Position numbers and translations under genes: made by a program. This document shows, in pieces, positions 46,832 to 55,174 of a stretch of 64,000 nt of DNA (its first letter is position 1; each line of letters begins with the position of its first letter). Source of the DNA: Limisphaerales bacterium (GTDB lineage: Bacteria; Verrucomicrobiota; Verrucomicrobiia; Limisphaerales; SXTU01); the NCBI GenBank assembly GCA_009773355.1, contig WRPG01000006.1, positions 1 to 64,000 on the forward strand. The letters run 5' to 3'. The notes beneath the pieces are model-generated. The model made no database searches. It was not told where the DNA came from and saw nothing but the letters and a program-made list of their open reading frames with translations.

Positions 46832-48367
46832 TCACTGCCGGGCAGGCGACGGCAGCCGGCGCAGGTCACTCACGTCGGCCACGCGCAGCAGGAATTCCCC
46901 CGCGCTGCGCTCGCGGCCCGCGACGCCTTCAGCGCGCAGTTCAAGCTGGCTTGCCAGCAGGCGCGAGCCGTCGGCGGAGAGGACTTCAAACTCCGTCGCC
47001 GCCTCGACCACGTCGCGCACATGGACGGCCAGCACCGCGCCCTCGGCGGAGTAGTTTTTCAGGCCGAAGAGCACCGAACTGATGGTGATGCGCCCTTCCG
47101 TGCCGCCGACCAGTTCGCCGTCCACAAAATCCCCGCTGGCCAGCAGCGCGCCGGGGCGGTCCCCCGCGAGCCGCGCCGAGGCCGCTCCGCCGCGCGGGTC
47201 GAGCACCAGGCGGCTCACGTTCACCAGCGACACCCGCCACTCGCGGCCCAGCGCGTGCCAGCGCACCACCGAACCGTCCGTGCCGAGAAACTTGCCCGCG
47301 AGCACGCCGCCGTCGCACAGGCGGAGCTGCGGCAGCGGCGCGGACGGCGCGTCCGCGTGCAGCAGCTCGACGTGGCTGAACGCCACCGATGCCGGCACGC
47401 CCTTCTTCGCCCCCGTCACGAGCAGGCCGGCGTGCGCCAGCTCGGGGAACGCGATGACTTCGTTGCCGACCTGCCGCCACGCCAGGCCGTCGTCGCTGGC
47501 AAACGCGGTGACCTGCTGGCCGCACAGTTCCAGCCGCAGCCACGCGCCCTGCGCGCCCGTCGTGAAATGCTTCGAGCGCTCCTTGCCCGTGGCCGAGCGC
47601 CAGCGCGTGAGGCCGGACTTCGCGCCCTCCGAGAAGATGTAGTAGGCCGGCCCCGCCGCGTCGCAGCGACCCAGCAGCGCCAGCCCGGCGACTTTGTAGC
47701 GCTCCGCCCCGCCGCGCGTCCCGACCTGCGGCGGCACGAACGCCGTCAGCCGCGCCGTCTCCCCCACGTCCTGCTGCACGAAGTAATGCCCGTCGTCCAC
47801 CGACCACGCCGTGCCCGCGCCCGTGATGAGGAACACGCCGTTCGACTGGGTGAAGCTGCCGGTGGCCGGCAGCGGCCCGACGCTGTGTCCGGTCCACTCG
47901 GCGGGCTTGGCGGCGAAAGTCTTTCGGTCGAACGCGGCGCCACGCACATCCGCCAGCGGCACCCGCTGAACGGATGCGTCCGCCGCCGTGACGACGAACG
48001 CGGCGGGTTCAACGGAGATTTTCCCGGTGAATGACTTGCCGTCGAGCGTGGTGAGGGAATCGGCGCGAGCGAAGAAGGGAATTGCGAGCAGCGCAAGAAC
48101 CAGCGCGAGCGCGGAGTGACAAGCGCGTGCCGGGAAGGAGCCGGCCCGACCCGTGTGGAGTGGCGCGCTTTTGGACTGCGGCGGGAAGCGGAGCGCCACG
48201 CCGCTTTGGCGTCCCGCGTAGCGGCCTTCGGCCGTCGAAGCCTCCGCTCCGCGGGAGATGAAAGCGGTGTCGCCGCTGCGCTCTGCCACCGCAGTCCAAG
48301 ACGACGCGGGCTGGCAACGCGCAGGTTGGACACCTGCGCTCCGAGTTTGCGAGCCGGGCAGCCTCAT
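46832..48367 (-). CDS. Secreted protein sharing a novel module with its upstream neighbour
   Basis: This frame (511 residues) starts at an ATG overlapping the TAA stop of the upstream PA14 gene. Its first 85 or so residues are encoded by repeat sequence; the true protein seems to begin near the hydrophobic segment LALVLALLAIPFFARA. An in-frame GTG at 48199 is another possible start. After the signal come a small beta domain (LTTLDGKSFTGKISVEPA) and a DUF1349/concanavalin-like sensor (GVFLITGAGTAW ... AWLRLELCGQQVTAFASDDG). A C-terminal module follows (LLASGDFVDGELVGG ... ISSVLFGLKNYS) that is clearly homologous to the neighbour. Function is unknown; extracytoplasmic. Confidence 0.75.
   Translation of the reverse strand: MRLPGSQTRSAGVQPARCQPASSWTAVAERSGDTAFISRGAEASTAEGRYAGRQSGVALRFPPQSKSAPLHTGRAGSFPARACHSALALVLALLAIPFFARADSLTTLDGKSFTGKISVEPAAFVVTAADASVQRVPLADVRGAAFDRKTFAAKPAEWTGHSVGPLPATGSFTQSNGVFLITGAGTAWSVDDGHYFVQQDVGETARLTAFVPPQVGTRGGAERYKVAGLALLGRCDAAGPAYYIFSEGAKSGLTRWRSATGKERSKHFTTGAQGAWLRLELCGQQVTAFASDDGLAWRQVGNEVIAFPELAHAGLLVTGAKKGVPASVAFSHVELLHADAPSAPLPQLRLCDGGVLAGKFLGTDGSVVRWHALGREWRVSLVNVSRLVLDPRGGAASARLAGDRPGALLASGDFVDGELVGGTEGRITISSVLFGLKNYSAEGAVLAVHVRDVVEAATEFEVLSADGSRLLASQLELRAEGVAGRERSAGEFLLRVADVSDLRRLPSPARQ
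48171..48299. repeat. GGACTGCGG inverted repeat inside the frame's 5' end
   Basis: The imperfect arms 48171-48207 (TTGGACTGCGGCGGGAAGCG...) and 48261-48299 (...GCCACCGCAGTCCAA) enclose smaller palindromes. It is related to 46709-46821 and supplies most of the N-terminal extension of the frame at 46832-48367. Confidence 0.85.
48320..48342. repeat. Single arm of the GGAGCGC palindrome family
   Basis: Identical over 23 bp to the right arm of copies 1-3, here without a facing left arm. It is adjacent to the GGACTGCGG repeat, so the two families may be nested. Confidence 0.9.
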
Positions 48368-51300
48368 TACTTGAACTGCGCGCGGGCGCGCTTCTCGATG
48401 GTGGCCTTCGCGTCGGCGAGCTGCTTCTCGGCGGCGAGCTTGCGCTCAAGCTGTTGCGCCACCAGCGACTCAGCGCTTTGCACGGTGCGCTTGCGCGAGG
48501 CGGCATCCGTGCTTGCGCGGTCGGCGATGCTGTTGGCGCTGCCGGCCTGATTCTTCAACTGGTCGCGCTCACGGGCAAACTTGAGGACGTTGTTCCAAAG
48601 GTCGGTGTTCTCCTTGTCCAGGGCCTTCCGTGTGTTGTCGAGTGCCGTCACCTTCGCGTTCAGCTCGGCGAGCTGCTTCTCCTTCGCGGCCTTGGCCTCG
48701 GTGGCCTTGGCGTCGGCGAGCTTCAACTGCTCCTCGGCCTGAGTGCGCGCCGTCTTAGTCTCGCGTTCGGTCTTCTCGAACGCGGCTTGCGCGGTCTTGG
48801 CGGAGGCGGTCTTGTTGGCGGCCTCCGTGGTGAGCCGGTCCAACTCGCGCTTCTTCGCGGCCTCGTCGGACTGGAGCTTGTCACGCTTCACGCGGGCTTC
48901 CTCAGCAGCGCGCGTCTTGGCGGCGAAGTCGGCGTTCGCCTTGTCGGCGGCGAGTTTGGCCTCGGCCACCTTTTGCGGCGTGATGGTCTTGTCGGTCGGA
49001 GCCTTGCGGGCCAAGTCAGCGTGGGCGGCAACGAGTTTGTCAGCCTGCTGCTTCGCGGCTTCGGCCTGCTTCTTTCCCTCGTCGCGGGCGGTCACGGCCT
49101 TTGCGGCGTTGGACTGTGTCGTCTTCCAGGCGGCTTCCGCCTTCATGCGCGCGGCCACGGTCTGCTCCGCCGAAAGCGCGGCGGCTTTGCGCACGCCCTC
49201 GGCGGAACGGACCCGGTTGATTTCATCCGTCTTCGCCGCCTCCAGCTTGCGCCGCGCCCCGGCGAGCGCGGTGTCGGCGGCGGCCACGTCGGCGTTGAGC
49301 TTGGCGTGCGTGCGGTCGCGGGTTTGGACGGCGGCCTGCCATTCCTGCGAGCGCTGCGAGTAGGCCGCTTTGCCTTTGTCGTGCTGCGCCTTGAGCTTGT
49401 CCGTCTCGGCGAGCTTGGCGTCGTAGGCGGCGGTGGCCTTCTTCGCCTCGGCGCGCGCGGCCTCGGCCTGGGCCTCGGCGTCCTTGAGTTCGTTGCGCGC
49501 GCGGTTGAGCGACTCCTGATGGTCCGCGAGCTTCGCCAGCACGCTCTTGAACGAGCGCTCGGCCTCGGTGACGGCGTCGAGTTCGGTGCGGATCTTCCGC
49601 TGCTCGTCCGCCTCCATGCGGGCACGCTTGTCGTTCTCGGCGAAGACCAGGTTGCGCACGGCGTCGGCCTTCGCCTTCCACTCGCGCTCGGCGGCGGAAT
49701 CAACTTTCGCGACCTCAGCGTGCGGCGAGTTCGGGCCGAGTCGCAGCGCGGCGGAAAAGAGATTCGTCCCGCTGCCTTGCCGCAACTCGACCAGCTCCTG
49801 CGCCGGCACCTTGTAGCCGCGCAACGTGGCGTCCTCCATGGTCAGCCCCTCGGCAGCGATGGCGAACTTTTTCACCAGCAGCACTGAGCCGTCACTGGCC
49901 TTCACGCGAAATGTCGGCGCGCCGGGCGCGGGGTCGCGCAGGATGACGGCGACGACTTCATAGGTCGCGTCGAAGAATTTCAGGCCGAAGAGAACGGAAC
50001 TCAGCTTCACACGGCCCCGGTCGAGGCCCTTGAACTCGCCGTCCACGAAGTCGCCGTTCACCAGCAGCACGCCCGCGCGGCCCGGCTCGATTTTCGCGGC
50101 GCGCTGGGCGGAGAGGTTTTGGAAGACGATGCGCGCGGCGTTGACGGTGGAGAGGGAGAAGTCCTTTTGCGCGCCGCCGAATTGCAGCGACGTGTCATCC
50201 GCCGAGACGAGCGGCGCGGCGAGGAACGAGCCGTCCCACGTCACGACGCCACGGTCGAGGCCGAGGCGGCGCTCGCCGGGCGTGGGCGCGCTCGGAGCGT
50301 TCGGCGGGAAGAGGCGGCTGGCGGGGATGATGCCCAGCGGCGTGGACGGGCTGCTCCACTTGAGCTTGGCCATCGCGGGCGGTTTGGCGGAGTAATACTC
50401 GACGGTGAGCGGGTAGAACTGCCCGGCGTTCAGCGCGACGGGCTGGCTTACGACCGTGGTGGACTGCTGCCGCCACTCGTCAATGATTTGCCGGTCGCCG
50501 AGCCAGACGCGCACGCCGTCGTCGGCTTCGAGGTGGAAGGTGTAGTTCTCCGTGTGCTGCGCCTGCACCTGGCCGGTCCAGCGCACGGAGAAATCTTCCG
50601 TCGGCACGCCGGGCGCGGCGGGCTTGTCGGCCCAGTCGAAGTTCACCTGGGCATCGAGGCGCTTGAGCACTTCGCCGGAGCAGTCGGCGCGGGAGAAGTA
50701 AGTGCCGAGCAAACCGTGCTGAGGCTTGCGCGCGCCTGAGTCGGCGGGCCGCGACGGCGTGAGCACGTCGGCGGGGATGGGAACCTTGCGCTGCGACACG
50801 CTGCTCCAGAGCAAACGCATCCGCGCCTCCTTGCTCGTGCTGAAGTGTTCGATACGCAGGTCGTATTTCTGCCCGGCGGTGAGCGGGACGACGGTGCTGT
50901 AGAATTCGCCGGGTTTTTCGTTCCACTGGTTGAGAATGAGCTGGCCGTCGAGCCACAGCTTCGCGCCGCCGCCGGCCTCGACGTGGAAGGTGTAGCTCTC
51001 CGTGAACTGCGCGGCGACCTGCCCGCTCCAGCGCGCGCTGAAACTCTGCGCGGGCACATCGGGCACTGGCGCGTTCTCGCCCCAGTTGAAGTCAAGCTGC
51101 GGGTCAATGCGCGTGACGGCGCTGCTGCTGTCGAGTTCCGTGCGGCGATAGTAGGCGGCGAGCAGGCCGCGCGTTGGCGGGTTGTCGGCGGGCTTGGTGC
51201 CGAGCGCGGCGTGGAGCTGGTTGCGCGGCACGATACTCTTCGGGATGCCGGGGCCGGTCCACGAGAGGCGCAGGCGGGCGGGGCCGAGGTTGTCGTAGTA

Positions 51301-51873
51301 TTCGAGGCGGAGGTCGTAGCGCTGGCCCTGCTGCAACTGAATGTCGCCGGAGATTTCCGTGCTGTCGGCCACGCGCCAGGCGTCGCAGACGAGGCGGTCG
51401 GCCAGCCAGAGCCGCGCGCCGTCGTCGGCGTCGAGGTGGAAGGTGAACTTGCCGGAGACGGGCGCTTCAAGCTGCCCGGCCCAGCGCGCGCTGAAGTAGT
51501 CCTTCTGCACGCCGGCAATCGGCTCGGCGGTCTCCCAGTCGAAGTTGACCGTCTCGTCGAGGCGATGCACCGCGCGCCCGCTGAGGTCCACGCGCTCGTA
51601 GTAGGTGCCGAGCAGGCCGTTGCCGCGACCCTTCATCAACGCGGCGACCTCGGGCGGGAGGCTGTTGGCCGCGCCGCTGGTGAAGACCGCCTGCTCGACG
51701 CTGGTGAGCGGGAACTTCTTCTGCTCGCCGTTGAGCAGGGTGATTTTGATGCCGCCGGGCGCGTCGAGCTGGACGGTGCCTTCGAGGAACTTGCCGTCGC
51801 GCGTGCGGAGCGAGCCGGCCAAAGCAGGCTGCGCCAGCGCGACGCCAAGGAGGACTAACGCGACACATTTCAT
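48367..51873 (-). CDS. Secreted triple-PA14 protein with long C-terminal coiled coil
   Basis: This 1168-residue protein has a signal peptide (VALVLLGVALAQPALAGS) and a small beta domain (LRTRDGKFLEGTVQL). Three PA14 carbohydrate-binding domains follow at about residues 85-225, 235-380 and 390-530 (GLLGTYYERVDLSG, GLLAAYYRRTELDS, GLLGTYFSRADCSG). The module shared with the downstream gene is at about 545-720 (LLVNGDFVDGEFKGL ... LSSVLFGLKFFD). The last 400 or so residues are an Ala/Lys/Glu-rich coiled coil. PA14 domains usually bind glycans; the coiled coil could act as a stalk or anchor. The stop overlaps the next start (TAATG). No enzymatic domain is recognised. Confidence 0.85.
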   Translation of the reverse strand: MKCVALVLLGVALAQPALAGSLRTRDGKFLEGTVQLDAPGGIKITLLNGEQKKFPLTSVEQAVFTSGAANSLPPEVAALMKGRGNGLLGTYYERVDLSGRAVHRLDETVNFDWETAEPIAGVQKDYFSARWAGQLEAPVSGKFTFHLDADDGARLWLADRLVCDAWRVADSTEISGDIQLQQGQRYDLRLEYYDNLGPARLRLSWTGPGIPKSIVPRNQLHAALGTKPADNPPTRGLLAAYYRRTELDSSSAVTRIDPQLDFNWGENAPVPDVPAQSFSARWSGQVAAQFTESYTFHVEAGGGAKLWLDGQLILNQWNEKPGEFYSTVVPLTAGQKYDLRIEHFSTSKEARMRLLWSSVSQRKVPIPADVLTPSRPADSGARKPQHGLLGTYFSRADCSGEVLKRLDAQVNFDWADKPAAPGVPTEDFSVRWTGQVQAQHTENYTFHLEADDGVRVWLGDRQIIDEWRQQSTTVVSQPVALNAGQFYPLTVEYYSAKPPAMAKLKWSSPSTPLGIIPASRLFPPNAPSAPTPGERRLGLDRGVVTWDGSFLAAPLVSADDTSLQFGGAQKDFSLSTVNAARIVFQNLSAQRAAKIEPGRAGVLLVNGDFVDGEFKGLDRGRVKLSSVLFGLKFFDATYEVVAVILRDPAPGAPTFRVKASDGSVLLVKKFAIAAEGLTMEDATLRGYKVPAQELVELRQGSGTNLFSAALRLGPNSPHAEVAKVDSAAEREWKAKADAVRNLVFAENDKRARMEADEQRKIRTELDAVTEAERSFKSVLAKLADHQESLNRARNELKDAEAQAEAARAEAKKATAAYDAKLAETDKLKAQHDKGKAAYSQRSQEWQAAVQTRDRTHAKLNADVAAADTALAGARRKLEAAKTDEINRVRSAEGVRKAAALSAEQTVAARMKAEAAWKTTQSNAAKAVTARDEGKKQAEAAKQQADKLVAAHADLARKAPTDKTITPQKVAEAKLAADKANADFAAKTRAAEEARVKRDKLQSDEAAKKRELDRLTTEAANKTASAKTAQAAFEKTERETKTARTQAEEQLKLADAKATEAKAAKEKQLAELNAKVTALDNTRKALDKENTDLWNNVLKFARERDQLKNQAGSANSIADRASTDAASRKRTVQSAESLVAQQLERKLAAEKQLADAKATIEKRARAQFK

Positions 51874-51875
51874 CT

Positions 51876-52571
51876 TTAAAATCGCCTGCGTTTTGATTCA
51901 AAATGCCCACCTAAAGTTGCTCGGACAGAGCATTCAGGTTCCTCCTGAAAGTGCTGAAAGCCACCGGCTTTCGGTCTGAAACCAGTTGGCCCAGTGCGAC
52001 CGCCGCACAAGGCATTCAAGCTTTTAGACAAACGCCGACCCAACTCTGAGGAGATTGAGATCGAGCAGGAAATAATTCGGGCGCGAATTTCCTTGTCCAA
52101 CCCGTCAGCTACAAGCTTGGTCGCTACCAAGTCGCGCCCAAAGCAAAAGAGGCATCCGCTTGTTGCGGTTGGACAAAGATCGCCACAACTGAAGAAGTCA
52201 TACTCACGCCGAAGTGCGCTGCTCACCGCGCCTTTGTCAGTCCGAAACGCCGACCTGACGCTTGATCTGAGGGAACTCCATCGCTTCATGTCTCGACAGA
52301 AGTCTGCGAAATAAATATCAGGCGAGTCCTTGATCTCGCGTTCAATCAACTTCCTCGCAGTGGTGTGTCGAGCGTTTGAAACGTCGAACACAGGAACGAG
52401 CGAAAGTTCATGGAAATGAAGCTTGTTGCTCAATGCGCCCACGAACACATCAAGTTGATTTGGATCCTTAAGGACCGGTTTGAGCCATTTTCTTATCGCC
52501 TCGAAGGGAAATAAATCCGAAGCCAAATAGCAGAACTCAACCTGAGAAGTGTTCCGAGGCTTGGGACTCAT
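51876..52571 (-). CDS. Hypothetical protein in an AT-richer patch
   Basis: This open frame of 231 residues starts MSPKPRNTSQVEFCYLASDL and includes FPFEAIRKWLKPVLKDPNQL and NARHTTARKLIEREIKDSPD. I do not recognise a family. The sequence is AT-richer than its neighbours, like the Mrr-like gene at 33542, which suggests acquisition by transfer. It sits between the squalene-cyclase-fold gene (17 bp before) and the PA14 gene (2 bp after). A shorter frame on the plus strand (51994-52314) overlaps it. I favour the minus frame because of its length, natural composition and orientation with the operon. The C-terminal 35 residues are less convincing. Confidence 0.55.
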   Translation of the reverse strand: MSPKPRNTSQVEFCYLASDLFPFEAIRKWLKPVLKDPNQLDVFVGALSNKLHFHELSLVPVFDVSNARHTTARKLIEREIKDSPDIYFADFCRDMKRWSSLRSSVRSAFRTDKGAVSSALRREYDFFSCGDLCPTATSGCLFCFGRDLVATKLVADGLDKEIRARIISCSISISSELGRRLSKSLNALCGGRTGPTGFRPKAGGFQHFQEEPECSVRATLGGHFESKRRRF

Positions 52572-52587
52572 GGTAGCCAAGAGTTCG

Positions 52588-53649
52588 TTACCGCTGATAC
52601 AGCGGGATGTAGTGATACGGCATCGCCAGGATCATCGTGTAAACCGCCGTGCAGAAGGTCGGGCCGACGCCGCCGCGACCGCGCGCTTCCCAGTAGGCCA
52701 TGTCGCCCTGCTTCACGACCTGCGCCATCAGGATGTCCTTCGTCTTCGGATACCACTTCTGCCAGGTGTCGCCGCCAATCATGTATTGGGCGCAGGCGGC
52801 GTAGAAGTTGCCGTAGGTGAACCACTCGTGGTCCTCGCGCATGTTGTCGAAGAGGTAGGCGGAACCTTTCTTCACCATCGGGTCGTCGTAGAGGCCGCAG
52901 ACTTGCAGGGAGTAAATCGCCGCCGCCGTGCGCGCGAAGCCGGGGTCACGCTGCGGCTGGTAGCAGAAGCCGCCGGTGCGCTCGTCCTGGCAGCGCTTCA
53001 CGTAGAGGACCGCCTCGTCAATGGTGCGCTGCGGGACTTCGAGGCCGCCGTTCTTCGCCGCGCGGATGGCGACGAGCGAGAGGACGGTGACGGAGATGTC
53101 CGCGTCCTTTGCGATGGGCCGGTAGCGCCAGCCGCCCTCGTGGCCCGGTTCAGTGGCCTGCGCGCTGATGATGACCTTCACGGCCTTGTCGAGCTTGGGG
53201 CGCATGAGCGGGGACTTGGTCTGGCCGTAAAGCTCGGCGAGCGCGATGGTCGCGATGCCGTGCGAATACATATACTGGCCGTCGCTCCTCATGTTGTAGA
53301 GGCCGTCGGGACCGATGGAATCGAGCAGATAGTTCATCCCTGCCGTCACGTTTTTGCCGTATTCGCCCTCGCCGGGGAGATGACCGGCGGCCTGGAAAGC
53401 CATGAGCGTGTAGCCGGTCATGGCGACCTGCCGCCGCTGCTCGTCGCCGCTGAAACCCCATGCGCCCGAGGCCTGTTGCTTCGAAGCGAGATACTTCAGG
53501 CCGCCCTTGATGACGGCCTCGGTCTTGGCGTCCACGGTGACGGTGTCCTTGGGACGCGCGGCGGAGCCGGGCGTGGCGGCGGCGAAGGCGGCTTGGGCGA
53601 GTGAGCCGAGGCAAAGGGCGGCCAGCGCGGATTGGAAGAGGTGTTTCAC
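52588..53649 (-). CDS. Secreted terpene-cyclase/prenyltransferase-fold protein
   Basis: This is a 353-residue protein with a signal peptide (FQSALAALCLGSLAQAAFAA). It has repeated alpha/alpha-toroid segments of the squalene-cyclase/prenyltransferase type (GGLKYLASKQQASGAWGF, AGMNYLLDSIGPDGLYNM, GGWRYRPIAKDADISVTVL, YVKRCQDERTGGFCY). The catalytic DxDD of true squalene-hopene cyclases is not seen (only KDADISVT), so lipid cyclisation is unlikely. Secreted members in planctomycetes and relatives have unknown roles. Its last motif (AMPYHYIPLYQR) is intact at the C terminus. Confidence 0.85.
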   Translation of the reverse strand: MKHLFQSALAALCLGSLAQAAFAAATPGSAARPKDTVTVDAKTEAVIKGGLKYLASKQQASGAWGFSGDEQRRQVAMTGYTLMAFQAAGHLPGEGEYGKNVTAGMNYLLDSIGPDGLYNMRSDGQYMYSHGIATIALAELYGQTKSPLMRPKLDKAVKVIISAQATEPGHEGGWRYRPIAKDADISVTVLSLVAIRAAKNGGLEVPQRTIDEAVLYVKRCQDERTGGFCYQPQRDPGFARTAAAIYSLQVCGLYDDPMVKKGSAYLFDNMREDHEWFTYGNFYAACAQYMIGGDTWQKWYPKTKDILMAQVVKQGDMAYWEARGRGGVGPTFCTAVYTMILAMPYHYIPLYQR

Positions 53650-53740
53650 GATTCAGTCAATTGTAGCAGCCGACGCTGCGAGAACACAGCAAGTTCACGG
53701 AAAGAAAGGGGCGGAACTTCGCGCCTCGCGTCAGTAAAGT

Positions 53741-53829
53741 AGGTCAGAGCTTCCAGCCTGACTTCTAACTTTCAGAAACCGCTCAAGCGGGAGGATTTCA
53801 AATGGAGGTCAGGCTGGAAGCTCTGACCT
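53741..53829. repeat. Perfect 22-bp inverted repeat in intergenic gap
   Basis: The arms 53741-53762 and 53808-53829 (AGGTCAGAGCTTCCAGCC...) are perfectly complementary across a 45-bp loop. They lie between DUF3299 and the cyclase-fold gene. No T-tract follows, so termination is not claimed. Confidence 0.93.
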
Positions 53830-53865
53830 GCTTGCTTCAGGGCGAAGCGATGCCACGAGCTCCGC

Positions 53866-54498
53866 TCACAAATCCAGCGGCCCAGCCACCTTTTCTCCAT
53901 CCATCTGGTAGATGCCGACGAGGTAGCCGTTCTCGCGGATTTCGCCGACGTGGAGCTTGCCGTAGAGGGTCACGGCCTGGTCCATGATGGGCTTCACGCC
54001 CTTGCCGGTCATCTTCACGCTCACCCACTCGTTGATCTTGGGCACGGTGCCGTAACAGCACATGGACTGGTCGCGCATGATGAGCAGCTCGGTAATGAGG
54101 CCGCCCTCGACCTTCAACGGAAGCATGAAGCCCTTGAGCGCGACGCGCTGCTTGTCGAAGGCCTTCACGTTGGCCGGGATTTGCTCCTTCGGTGGGGCGA
54201 CGGGCTTAACGGGCGCGTTCGTCGCGGCAGGGGCCTCGTCGGGGATGTCGTAGTTGAAGGCCGCGAGCCGGTCGAAGCCGACGATGAGGAACTCGCCGTC
54301 CTTCTGCACGGCTCCGAGCGCGGCGGGCGGAGCCTTCGCGACCGGTGTCGCGGGCGCGGCGTTGGTCGGCGCGGCGGGCGCGAGCTTCTGAATCGGCGCG
54401 CCGCGCACGGGCTGCTTGCCGGACTTGGCCGGCTCGGCGGCTGTGGCAAGGAGGCAACCGGCGGCGGCGAGCGCGGCGAAATTGAAGACGTGTTTCAT
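53866..54498 (-). CDS. Secreted DUF3299 protein
   Basis: This is a 210-residue protein with a signal peptide (MKHVFNFAALAAAGCLLATA) and an Ala/Pro-rich linker to about residue 65. A DUF3299 core follows (FDKQRVALKGFMLPLKVEGG, LITELLIMRDQSMCCYGTVP, INEWVSVKM). The two adjacent cysteines in SMCCYG are the notable conserved feature. DUF3299 proteins are exported, and their genes often lie near ABC-type exporters and metal-related lipoproteins; function is unproven. It starts 7 bp after the His-rich lipoprotein gene, so the two form an operon. Confidence 0.85.
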   Translation of the reverse strand: MKHVFNFAALAAAGCLLATAAEPAKSGKQPVRGAPIQKLAPAAPTNAAPATPVAKAPPAALGAVQKDGEFLIVGFDRLAAFNYDIPDEAPAATNAPVKPVAPPKEQIPANVKAFDKQRVALKGFMLPLKVEGGLITELLIMRDQSMCCYGTVPKINEWVSVKMTGKGVKPIMDQAVTLYGKLHVGEIRENGYLVGIYQMDGEKVAGPLDL

Positions 54499-54505
54499 GG
54501 TCGGC

Positions 54506-54997
54506 TCACTTATTGACGGCTTCCGGCGCGCTGCCCTTCGGAAAGTTAAATTTCAGCGCCGGGTAGTCCTTGCCGCGCACGTTGATGCTCTTCAGCTCCG
54601 CATCGAAGCTCTTCGCGGTCTTGAGCCACTCCGCCTGCGCCTCGAACTGCGATGTGTCGCCCGGCTTCTCGCCGGTGGCGGCGTTCGCGACGGCCTTGAG
54701 CGAAAGCGTCTCCGCCTTGCCGCCGACGGTCGCGTTCAGCTCCAGCGACTCCTGGGTGATGCGCTGGAAACCGGCCATGTGCGCCTTGAGCACGTAGCAG
54801 GTGAGCTTGCCCGCCGCCGCGTCGAGCACGAACTCCAGATGTGCCTCCTCGTCGCCGAGGTCAATCGCCGTCCCGCCGTGCGGCGGCTCGTGGTGGTGGC
54901 CACCGTGGCTGTGGCTGTGCGAGGAACCGCTCGGCTTGCAGCCGGTGAAGGTGGCGAGCGACAGGGTGCAGAACAGGGCGAACAAAGTCTTCATCAT
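54506..54997 (-). CDS. His-rich lipoprotein, probable metal binder
   Basis: This is a 163-residue protein with a lipoprotein signal (SLATFTGC, lipid-modified Cys20) followed immediately by a His cluster (HSHSHGGHHHEPPHGG). The rest is beta-rich (EEAHLEFVLDAAAGKLTCYV). The cluster could bind Zn, Ni or Cu at the outer face of a membrane (inference). An ATG one codon downstream (54994) is equally possible as start. It is directly upstream of DUF3299 and is the first gene of this minus-strand run; the gap to the divergent CotH gene at 55175 is 177 bp. Confidence 0.8.
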   Translation of the reverse strand: MMKTLFALFCTLSLATFTGCKPSGSSHSHSHGGHHHEPPHGGTAIDLGDEEAHLEFVLDAAAGKLTCYVLKAHMAGFQRITQESLELNATVGGKAETLSLKAVANAATGEKPGDTSQFEAQAEWLKTAKSFDAELKSINVRGKDYPALKFNFPKGSAPEAVNK

Positions 54998-55174
54998 GGT
55001 TCAGTGGTCAACAGTGACGCCCGCTCTTATCGCACAAGAACTGGCAACTGCCAACCATCGCCCGCAACTTTGTAAGCGGATACTTTTGGTTCACCACCAA
55101 GCCCCGCGCTTGCAGCGGCGGTATTTTTGACAATACTGTCGAACGACTCCGCCCGCCGCGCAGTCGAAACGCAG

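Noticed and set aside
51994..52314. A 106-residue plus-strand frame in the AT-richer patch
   Set aside because: It overlaps the longer minus-strand frame, which fits the operon direction and looks more protein-like. It is not excluded outright.
53741..53829. Perfect inverted repeat as a rho-independent terminator
   Set aside because: The loop is 45 bp and no T-tract follows either arm.
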